From Whitmania pigra (lineage: Eukaryota; Annelida; Clitellata; Hirudinida; Haemopidae), in the NCBI GenBank assembly GCA_021613335.1, contig JAJTWR010000308.1:1570001-1634000 (forward strand): a DNA stretch of 64,000 bases. The letters run 5' to 3'. Position numbers and translations under genes: made by a program. Below the pieces are notes generated by a model. It did not search any database. It was not told where the DNA came from and saw nothing but the letters and a program-made list of their open reading frames with translations. Positions 34,223-43,100 of this stretch are shown here, piece by piece (the stretch's first letter is position 1; every line of letters starts with the position of its first letter).

Positions 34223-34412
34223 TGTCATATGTGTAAAATTATATTACATGATTTTATGTAATGATAGAAGTAGGTAACAAGTGACATGATTTTATGTAAC
34301 ATAATTTTATAATATTTATAAAATGGCATCCGCTATCTTTGGATGCCAAGTCCAAAGTGGTTTTTGATCAATAAACTCATTCATCTCTTGAATCATCACT
34401 CGGAACACGACA
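34223..34412 (+). repeat. Left LTR (190 bp)
   Basis: TG...CA-bounded. It shares with the right LTR the start TGTCATATGTGTAAAATTAT and a 3' half containing GGATGCCAAGTCCAAAGTGG. It carries only about two copies of the roughly 23-bp ATGATTTTATGTAATATAAT unit, with a foreign 24-base insertion between them (34262-34285). Confidence 0.95.
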
Positions 34413-35194
34413 TGGCGCAGTCGACATTTTCTTTGAACGTTGGGTTGCCACCGACTTTAGATGTCAATTCTTCTAATCTTGCAGAAGTCTGGAGGCGTTG
34501 GAAAAGCAGTTACGAAACCTATTTTCAGCTTTGTGACGGGAACCAACTTACCGAGACTCGTCGAGTAGCCCTTCTTCTCCACGCTCTGGGTGAAACTGTC
34601 AATGCCATGTACTATGACATGGATTGGCATAACGAAGAGGACAAATTGAAGCACGACATTGAACTGCAAAGATTCGAGGAGAGGTTTGCACCTAAGAGGC
34701 ATGTGTTGGTGGAGAGATTCAATTTCAACGAATTGTCACGAAGGCCAGGAGAGCTCACCAATGACTTCCTGGAACGCCTGAAACTTGCTGCACGAAACTG
34801 TGAATTCAGGGACCTCACAGAAGAACTGATTCGTGACAAGTTGGTTTTCACTTATCCGGACAGGGACATCCAACTTAGAATGATGAGTGAGACCGATTTC
34901 TCACTGAGCAACCTGAAGAGAATCGCAATAGTTTTTGAGAATTCGCAGCAATGCCGCATGTTGATCGATACTAGTCACTCCACACATCAACAGGTCAACG
35001 AAGTGAATCTTCTAAAGCCATCTATTCCAAACAACAGAGGCAAGCAGATGTCTAATAAACAGTGCTCCAATTGTGGTCGGGCTCATCCAGTTTCCGCAGT
35101 CTGTCCAGCCAAAGGAAGAATCTGCAAGAAGTGTGGTAAGGGATACCCTTTTGCAAAGGTTACTTCAGTAAATATCCAGAAGTGGCTCGTTTAG
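34412..35194 (+). CDS. LTR-element Gag protein, 3' end replaced at deletion junction
   Basis: The frame runs 260 codons from ATG 34412, which straddles the LTR/PBS boundary. The frame is open upstream into the LTR, but MAQSTF is the natural start. It contains a capsid-like retrotransposon Gag core (VWRRWKSSYETYFQLC, RVALLLHALGE, FNELSRRPGELTNDFLERL, LRMMSETDFSLSNLKRIA). A zinc-knuckle region CSNCGRAHPVSAVC and CKKCGKGYPF follows. The second knuckle is cut by the deletion, and the last dozen or so residues are read out of frame from integrase sequence. The knuckle spacing (C-x2-C-x4-H-x4-C) is standard. Confidence 0.88.
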   Translation: MAQSTFSLNVGLPPTLDVNSSNLAEVWRRWKSSYETYFQLCDGNQLTETRRVALLLHALGETVNAMYYDMDWHNEEDKLKHDIELQRFEERFAPKRHVLVERFNFNELSRRPGELTNDFLERLKLAARNCEFRDLTEELIRDKLVFTYPDRDIQLRMMSETDFSLSNLKRIAIVFENSQQCRMLIDTSHSTHQQVNEVNLLKPSIPNNRGKQMSNKQCSNCGRAHPVSAVCPAKGRICKKCGKGYPFAKVTSVNIQKWLV

Positions 35195-36027
35195 AAAGCA
35201 AGACAGCTACAGCCATTATCTCAAAGTTAAAGAACATATTTTCCAGATATGGCATCCCAAAAACCATAGTTTCCGACAACATGCTCTTCAACTCAGAAAG
35301 TTGCAGGCCTTTTGCAGTGGAGTGGGGTTTTCAGTGGCTATTCACCAGTCCAGGAAATCCACAGTCAAATGGAATGGTGGAAAGACACATTCAAACCATC
35401 AAGAATGTCCTCAAGAAAGCTGAAGGAGAAAGGACAGACCAACATCTCGCTCTGTTAAGCCTGAGGAATACCCCCATTTCTGAGTTAAATATTTCCCCAG
35501 CACGACTTCTTTTCAGCCGCAGATTGAGGAACACACTTCCGGTGCAAAGCAATAAGTTACTGCCTCAGGTTGTTAAGGATGCCAAGGGACAAATCACTCG
35601 ACGACAGCAGAAGACAACAGATACACATAATCAACTCCATTCAACTCAGCATCGTCCCCTCACCCCAGGCACTCCTTTAAGGTTCAGAATAGAGAATGGA
35701 TGGAGGAAAAGAGAGGTTATGTCTGTTCTGGGCCCAAAAAGGTATCTAATAAAGACTTTAGATGGCCGTGAGTTTGTAAGAAATCGACGATTCTTGTTTC
35801 CAACAAAAGAACAAGATCGGCACCACCATTGGTTTTGGATCAGCAGGAAAGAAGATGAAGGCACAGTAGAATCTGCAGGCACTCCGGGGCATCCAACAGT
35901 TCCTCAAGCAGAAGCCCCGATTTTGGAAACGCCTCCTCAGCAACCAGCCCTTGTTGGGGAAGGAAGACCAGCGACATCCAGAAGTGGAAGACCAATCAAG
36001 CACCCCTGCCGATATGGTTTTGACTGA
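35152..36027 (+). pseudogene. LTR-element integrase, C-terminal two thirds
   Basis: The frame CKGYFSKYPEVARLESK enters the integrase core just after the position of its first catalytic Asp, which is deleted. The second Asp (TIVSDN) and the Glu (NGMVERHIQTIKNVL) are present. A C-terminal domain (KREVMSVLGPKRYLIKTLDG) and a Pro-rich tail follow. No in-frame stop occurs before 36025. It lies in a different frame from gag, so it is not expected to be translated as a fusion. Confidence 0.88.
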
Positions 36028-36048
36028 GCTCCAAGCTTGGAAGGGAGA

Positions 36049-36340
36049 TGTCATATGTGTAAAATTATATTACATGATTTTATGTAATATAATTATATGA
36101 TTTTATGTAATATAATTACATGATTTTATGTAATATAATTACATGATTTTATGTAATATAATTACATGATTTTTATGTAATATAATTACATGATTTTTAT
36201 GTAATATAATTACATGATTTTATGTAATATAATTTTATATTATTTATAAAATAGCATCCGCTATCTTTGGATGCCAAGTCCAAAGTGGTTTTTGATGAAT
36301 AAACTCATTCATCTCTTGAATCATCACTCGGAACACGACA
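36049..36340 (+). repeat. Right LTR (292 bp) with 7 tandem 23-bp units
   Basis: Same ends as the left LTR but 102 bp longer, because the ATGATTTTATGTAATATAAT-type unit (23-24 bp) is repeated about seven times at 36072-36234. The 3' part, including AATAAAC at about 36298, matches the left LTR almost exactly. Confidence 0.95.
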
Positions 36341-36345
36341 GTCAT

Positions 36346-36685
36346 TATTTGGGTCGGCTGATTTTATTTTACGTTATATATATAATTTGCATAAAGAAAA
36401 TGTTATTAGGAAACTTCCAATTTTAAAAGTTATTAAAATATCTTATTTTTCATCGATCTAATTATTAGAATTTGTCATACGGTCAGATCAAAATAAAAGC
36501 ATATGCCACAAAAGTATCTAAAAAATAGTATATAATATATTTTGATAGTACGAACAATCATTTGAATTAGTCATTCGCGAAATAATGCCGCTTCATGGAG
36601 ATAAAAGACCTTTCGATTATGGTTTGAGACTAGGTATAACAATATGTATTGGCTAATTTTAAGACAATCAGTGGCGATTCTATAC
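36346..36685. other. Spacer between LTR element and Tc1/mariner element
   Basis: AT-rich, nothing recognised. Confidence 0.5.
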
Positions 36686-36834
36686 TACAGTGCTAGAAAT
36701 ATTGTTACGACATACCAACTTTTTATGGATAATTTAATTAAAAATTAACGTATCTTGCTGAAATTTTCAGCAATTACATAAAACATCATTTGTAAGCATC
36801 GTACAAAATTTCCTTTCATGTGGGTCAATGGTTC

Positions 36835-37371
36835 CCATAAATCAGGGGTACTCAAACTGCGGACCGCGGTCCACAATCCGGACCGCCGATAGCTTTTAAG
36901 TGGACCTCTAATTATTTCCAAAAAGATAAATTTAAAAAGTTAAAAAATTCTGAATTCTGGTCTAAGTTTGTAATTGAGGGTCAATACCCTTGCTCCAAGA
37001 AATTGGCTTTATCAGTTCTGACAATATTTGGATCAACTTACACCTGTGAATCATCATTTTCAACTATGAACATTATCAAGTCTAAAAATCGAAGTCAATT
37101 AACTGATATACATCTTGGAAATTGTTTGAGAATTGCAATTACTAGCTATTCTCCAAATATCATAGAAGTCACGAAGTCATAGAAGGACAAGCAGTTCCAT
37201 GCATCACACTAAATAAAAAGTCTGGCAGCATTTTAATATTAATTCATTACTTTTTACTTCACAACCCCCCCCCCCCCCCCCGGTCCACATGACCCTTGTG
37301 GACCGCCACCTATCTGAAAATTACGTAAAGTGGATCCCGGCCAAAAAAGTTTGAGTACCACTGCCATAAAT
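36835..37371. mobile_element. Internally deleted hAT element nested in the Tc1/mariner element, 8-bp TSD
   Basis: The element 36843-37363 (521 bp) starts CAGGGGTACTCAAACTGCGG. Its right end, read on the minus strand, starts CAGTGGTACTCAAACTTTTT. It is flanked by the exact 8-bp duplication CCATAAAT (36835-36842 and 37364-37371). It retains a piece of transposase C-terminus on the plus strand (LALSVLTIFGSTYTCESSFS, TMNIIKSKNRSQLTDIHLGN), the hAT dimerisation domain. A run of 18 C residues lies near 37265. Confidence 0.95.
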
Positions 37372-37540
37372 TACGCATAAGAACCATTTTTGGTCTGGAA
37401 ATATTATTATGACAGTTTCCGGTTTGGGATCGTTTCATCAATTTCAAGGTCTTATTGGAGGGTAAAATATTAAATTGTCATTAAGAAAGCTATATAAAAA
37501 AGTGTGAAATTCAAAAATTCTTTTTACATTCATTTCATCA

Positions 37541-39132
37541 TGGAGAAGAAAGCAGGTTTGACAGAAGAAGAAAGAGGACAAGTTAAGGCCTTTAGGAAGG
37601 CAAACTATTCGATAAGAAAGATTGCAATATGAGTTGAATAGATCATGAGCTGTCATCAAATGTTTTTTGGATGATCTAGACTGATATAGGAAGAAATACA
37701 AGGGCTGAAGACCGAAAAAACTCTCGAGTTAGATTCAGAGAGTCTCATCGGGGAGGCTTCACAAGGAGAATATTCATGCAAACAGCTAAATGATAAGCTG
37801 GATTTGGATGTCCGTGTTAGGACAGTGTGCAACTATCTTAATTCAAGTGGACAGTTGAAATACGAAATACGAAAGCGAGCTCCAGCGTTGAAATTCTATC
37901 AAGACAAAAAAACGCCTCCTTTGGGCAAAAGAGATGTACAACTACAACGAAAGATGGGAAAGCATAATTTTCACAGATGAAACAAAATTCAACCTTGATG
38001 GGCCAGCTGGTTATAAATACTACTGGCATGATCTCAGAAAAGAAAGAGATGTTTTTTTAGCAGAAACCACGGAGGAGGTTCTATGATGGTCTTTGGAAAA
38101 ATTTCAAAAATTGAGAGGACTGAACTGCTTTTGAAAGGGAGGCAGGACTCTCAGTACATCAAAATGCTCAAGGATCATCTCCTTCTTTTTGCTGAAACAA
38201 AACAACATGAATTTCAGCAAGATAATGCTTTCATTCATGTTTCCAAGGCAGCCAAAGCATTTTTTCAGAAAAGAAAGAGATGTTTTTTTAGCAGAAACCA
38301 CGGAGGAGGTTCTATGATGGTCTTTGGAAAAATTTCAAAAATTGAGAGGACTGAACTGCTTTTGAAAGGGAGGCAGGACTCTCAGTACATCAAAATGCTC
38401 AAGGATCATCTCCTTCTTTTTGCTGAAACAAAACAACATGAATTTCAGCAAGATAATGCTTTCATTCATGTTTCCAAGGCAGCCAAAGCATTTTTTCAGA
38501 AAAGAAAGAGATGTTTTTTTAGCAGAAACCACGGAGGAGGTTCTATGATGGTCTTTGGAAAAATTTCAAAAATTGAGAGGACTGAACTGCTTTTGAAAGG
38601 GAGGCAGGACTCTCAGTACATCAAAATGCTCAAGGATCATCTCCTTCTTTTTGCTGAAACAAAACAACATGAATTTCAGCAAGATAATGCTTTCATTCAT
38701 GTTTCCAAGGCAGCCAAAGCATTTTTTCAGAAAAGAAAGAGATGTTTTTTTAGCAGAAACCACGGAGGAGGTTCTATGATGGTCTTTGGAAAAATTTCAA
38801 AAATTGAGAGGACTGAACTGCTTTTGAAAGGGAGGCAGGACTCTCAGTACATCAAAATGCTCAAGGATCATCTCCTTCTTTTTGCTGAAACAAAACAACA
38901 TGAATTTCAGCAAGATAATGCTTTCATTCATGTTTCCAAGGCAGCCAAAGCATTTTTTCAGGAGTCCAACATGCAAGTGATGGACTGGTCTGAATGTTCA
39001 CCCTACTTGAATCCGATTGAAAATGTCTGGGCCTTTTCAAGATCAATTTATGGCAATGGACAACAATATGACACTAAAAATAAATTGAAAAATGATTTGG
39101 AGAAATTTGGATGAAAACATTATCAAAACACT
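37541..39132 (+). pseudogene. Tc1-type transposase, degenerate, with four tandem copies of a 77-residue segment
   Basis: It starts MEKKAGLTEEERGQVKAFRK (HTH). Several stops follow in the 5' half (for example after RKIAI). Pieces such as CNYLNSSGQLKYEIRKRAPA and TDETKFNLDGPAGYKYYW are readable in shifting frames. The 3' part (38083-39114) is open for 343 codons and contains RNHGGGSMMVFGKISK, a catalytic HEFQQDNAFIHVS and the end motif WSECSPYLNPIENVW, where Tyr replaces the catalytic Asp of SPDLNPIEN. The final residues are partly frame-damaged. It cannot be an active transposase. Confidence 0.9.
38035..38958 (+). repeat. Four identical-looking tandem copies of 231 bp, in frame
   Basis: Units begin CAGAAAAGAAAGAGATGTTT and recur at 38035, 38266, 38497 and 38728; the following CAG at 38959 begins the single-copy sequence. 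Each unit encodes the same 77 residues. Because 231 is divisible by three, the frame stays open. The junction joins a CAG from the KRKRCFF side to a CAG near the AKAFFQ end, so a 3-base microhomology probably seeded the first duplication. Confidence 0.97.
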
Positions 39133-39469
39133 GATTTTCTCCATGAAAAATGGGTATATAGATGTTATTTTTAAGAAAGGAAGAATGACATCTTATTGAA
39201 ACAATATTTCATTTACTTTTAAATAAAAATTTTTGCTAAAATACAGAAATTCATAAGTTTTTTGGTAACCTGTAGTAATAATATTTCTATGCTGAAAAAT
39301 GGATTTCTGTGGGATTTGCGCTTAATCCTTGATCAAAGTGAAAAAATTATAGAAGTTATATTCTTTAAGGATATTATACAGTTCTTCTAAATTTTAGCTT
39401 CGTACGATAATTTAAAGTTAAGTTATTACAAAAAATGGAGAGTGTCATAACATTTTTTCTAGCACTGTA

Positions 39470-40116
39470 CTTAGGCGGGAGTGGGTGAGGAACAGCTCCT
39501 AAAATTTTCGTCCAAATTGGTAAATTATTAAAACAACATGAACAGAAAATAATACTACAATAGATTTAATTAATTTGTTTTGGATTTTGAAAATCACGGG
39601 ATGAGGGGGGATGGCCTAAATCCAAATACACTAGTGACGGCTCGTGATGCATTACCAGATTTCAGCAATGGTTTGAACAATCCAAAGGTCACCCAAAACC
39701 ATTTTAATTTGAATTTATGTATTTCAATTTTGTTGTAAAATTATTATAAAATAAATTTACAAAAATCTTTTATATGTGTTGAATATTGATTAAAATTTAA
39801 GGTTTGAATTTAAACATATTTATTCCTACTTCTGTTTATATTGGTTTGCCGGGAACTCACAGTTGAACGAAGGTTGAACTTTATAAAAGTCCCTTTGGTT
39901 GCATTTATACTTTAGTGGTATTTTGGTTTTTTTAAATAGACTTGGTTTTTTAACAAAGCAATTTATTGATGAAAATATTGATTGTCTGATATAATCGACT
40001 TCGATGCAGCTTTCTTACTGCATTGGAAGTGCTGTAACTTTAAGACAGTGCACATATGTAAGGCGCTTTTAAAAATATTTTGTTGTAGATTCTGTTATCG
40101 AAATTAAGCTGAAATC
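39470..40116. other. Intergenic, upstream of SMC4
   Basis: AT-rich with no recognised repeat. It should hold the SMC4 promoter and 5' UTR close to 40116. Confidence 0.5.
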
Positions 40117-43100
40117 ATGGAAGATGAAAAAGATGCTGCCAATACATCTGATGTTCTTAACTTTGATGAGAATGGCATTCCAGGTAATTTGAACTAAATT
40201 GTAAAAGAAGTAGTGTTACAATGGTGAAAGCTGTAAACAAATCAGTAAGTGATAGGAGTTTTTTTAGGAATGTAGTTTATCTGAGAATGTATAAACTGAA
40301 AATACTACCAGAGCAATTCCAATGAAGATGGTCTTTATAGGTCTTATTTTTATTAGTTTATCAGGAACTTGTGGTACCAGACCTTCTTGACTCTTCAAAG
40401 TTAATTGAGGGGGATGGTCCTCGTCTGGTCATAACATATATTGTCAATGAAAATTTCAAGTCATATGCAGGAGTGAAGAAGTTGGGACCATTCCATAAAG
40501 TAAAGAATCCGTTTTTATTGGTGTAAATTATGATTGCAATTTTTATTTTTCTTTCTAGAATTTTACTGCAATTATTGGTCCAAACGGAAGTGGCAAGTCG
40601 AACGTCATAGATTCCATGTTATTTGTGTTTGGATATCGTGCATCAAAGATTCGTTCAAAGAAGATAAGTGTCCTGATTCACAACAGTGAAGCTTTCAGCA
40701 ACGTGGAAAGTTGTACAGTTAGTGTGCATTTCCAGAAGATTTATGATACTGGGGTGAGGCTTTTTATTGCCTAAACATTTTATTTCTTCCAAAATGATTC
40801 ATCTTTGATGAGTTTTTGGCATTCTGTGCAAGTGAAATTTCTTGAAGTATTCAGTCATTAAATTGGATTTATTGTTGTTACAGAATTACGTAATGCATTA
40901 AATGTGGCTTTTATTAAATGATTTGAATATAAGTAATTATTGCTATTTCTTAATTACATTTACTAGGATTGATTTTTCAAGATTAGTATTTCTGACTAGT
41001 CTTCGAACAAATCTTTGTATTTCATTGTGTTATATTGCAATCCAACACTTCAGAATCAGAATTTTTTGATATGTGGTGGAGAGTTTGGAGTTAATTAAAA
41101 AAGTTGTTACTATCGATTTAGTGATTTATTGCAGCACAAATAATTGATTCCTAATTTTCTTCAGAGAGGAGATGATGACTTTGAAGTCGTGGAAGGTTCT
41201 GAGTTTGTAGTCTCAAGGACTGCCTTCAAAGACAGCAGTTCCTACTACAAGATCAACGACAGAAAGGTTCACTTCAAAGAAGTGGAAGCTTTCCTCAAGG
41301 AGGTGGGGGTTGACCTCGTCCACAACAGGTTTCTCATACTCCAGGTTCGTCGAACTTTTTTCACGAGTTAAGCACGATCCGAATGGCGATTCAATAATTA
41401 ATTGACGAATTAATTGGCATTATTGGGTGATAATTTTCATTTGTCAATGTCTAACTTAATTAAACACGAGCCAATGGAGAAATAGTCAACTATTTATTTA
41501 ATCTCATATCTTATCTCTATAGCATGATTGATAGTAGTCACATCACATTGTTTAGGGTGAAGTGGAGCAGATTGCCATGATGAAGTCAAAAGCACAGAAC
41601 AAGAACGAGGACGGAATGTTGGAATTCTTGGAGGACATCATCGGCAGCAGTCGTTTCAAGGAACCGATCGAAATTCTTGCAAAAAGAGTTGAAGAACTGG
41701 CCGAGTTGAAAACCGAAAAGGTTCTTTTGATTTTAAATATTTTCTATTTGAGATCCTGTAATACAAATCAGATAATAATAATAATAACATCATATTATTT
41801 CTGTTTAAATATATAATATATATAAATGTGCTTAAGGATATTTTGTTGCAAATTTTTAGTACAACAGAGTGAAGATAATTGAGAAGGAGAAAAATGAACT
41901 GGAAGATGCAAAGAATGAAGCAGTGGCTTATCTGGAACTGGAAAATGATATTACCCAAAAGAGGAGCATTTTGCTACAAAAAGACATGTGAGAACAAATA
42001 ACTTTAAATGAAACTGTTTCATGAAGTTAAACTTAATGATGTAATAACACTGATAATAATACAGTATACAGTAATACAGGGCCATTAATAATGCAGTATA
42101 CAGTAATACAGGGCCATTAAGCTGCAGTGACCGGTGTTCAAACTGCTTGACCGCGGTTTAAAGTTTTATTGATAATGAATATTTGACGTGTAAACGAAAT
42201 CACACATAAAGTATAAGCACTTTAATTACATCAACAATGTATTAATCATTTTGATACATTTATCTTTCAATGCAAATTTTATTTTTTTATAAAAATATGA
42301 AATGATATCAACTTGCTTCTTGGTCTTTGAAGCTCTCATCTCAGCATCTCTTGTAATTGTAACTTCATTTATATAGCGCCATATGCATAGCGTCAGAGGC
42401 GCTTCTTCTAACCATTTATATAGCGCTCCTTCCCAGGGACGCTGGCGGCAGTGCAGGCTGGGTTTCGAACGCGACACATTACGACTATTGCCATTACTGC
42501 CGTATGCAGGCAGGTAACCCATTTGGCTAACCTGCACGCCCCAGAGAGACCTCAACTGCACTGTCTTTACTTTGTCCCCTCATGCGCCTAGTATTCTGAG
42601 TCAGCTTCCTGTCCTTTAACTGCATCGTCAGCAAGTCAAGATGATCAAGAAATGCTCTTACTTTGTTTTCATCTTTCACCCCTCTGCGAATTTTTAAATT
42701 TTCTGCTAAGTAAGCAGTGCTTTAGGGCGAGTTTTGCCCTTTTTTTTGTGACATCCAGCTTTTGGTGAACATTATGTGAAGCATGTTTATTTTTTCATGG
42801 CAGTTTTTTATTGCTAAGTACTTCTGTGATTCCAACATATTTCTTTTAAAAAAAATACGAATTACAATTTCATCAATCGATTGACTATGCCTCGTTTATA
42901 ACCGATTTGTGGCATATTTTGTCTATTGATATGCATACAAATTGGGATCCATGGTTTTCTGTGGATTAATGGCCATGTACTGTGCTAATAATAAGAATGC
43001 TTGTAGTAATAGTAACAAAATTGGTAATTAATAATTTTAATGTTAATGACTTTTGTATGCAATGAGAAATTGTACTGAACTTTTGCAGTTCTTCATCAGA

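Larger units (their letters stand above)
34218..36345 (+). mobile_element. Deletion-derivative LTR retrotransposon with 5-bp TSD
   Basis: LTRs at 34223-34412 and 36049-36340 begin TGTCATATG and end ACACGACA. The TSD GTCAT flanks the element (34218-34222 and 36341-36345). A primer-binding-like TGGCGCAGTCGA follows the left LTR directly. A purine tract (AAGGGAGA) precedes the right LTR. Only gag and the second half of integrase remain. Protease, RT and RNase H are deleted at one junction near 35150-35165. The integrase type suggests a Ty3/gypsy-like parent (inference). Confidence 0.95.
36686..39469 (+). mobile_element. Tc1/mariner transposon with internal hAT insertion and transposase amplification
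   Basis: Flanked by TA dinucleotides (36686-36687 and 39468-39469). Inverted termini start CAGTGCTAGAAA on both sides and continue as (A/T)-rich TGTTA(C/T)GACA. The interior encodes a plus-strand IS630/Tc1-type transposase from about 37541 to 39130. A hAT element (36843-37363) is inserted in its 5' UTR, and a 231-bp coding segment is present four times. The 2.78 kb therefore reduces to about 1.6 kb without these additions, the normal size for this group. Confidence 0.92.

Noticed and set aside
38035..38958. CRISPR-like or structured repeat array
   Set aside because: Units are contiguous 231-bp coding repeats of a transposase with no spacers, in a eukaryotic genome.
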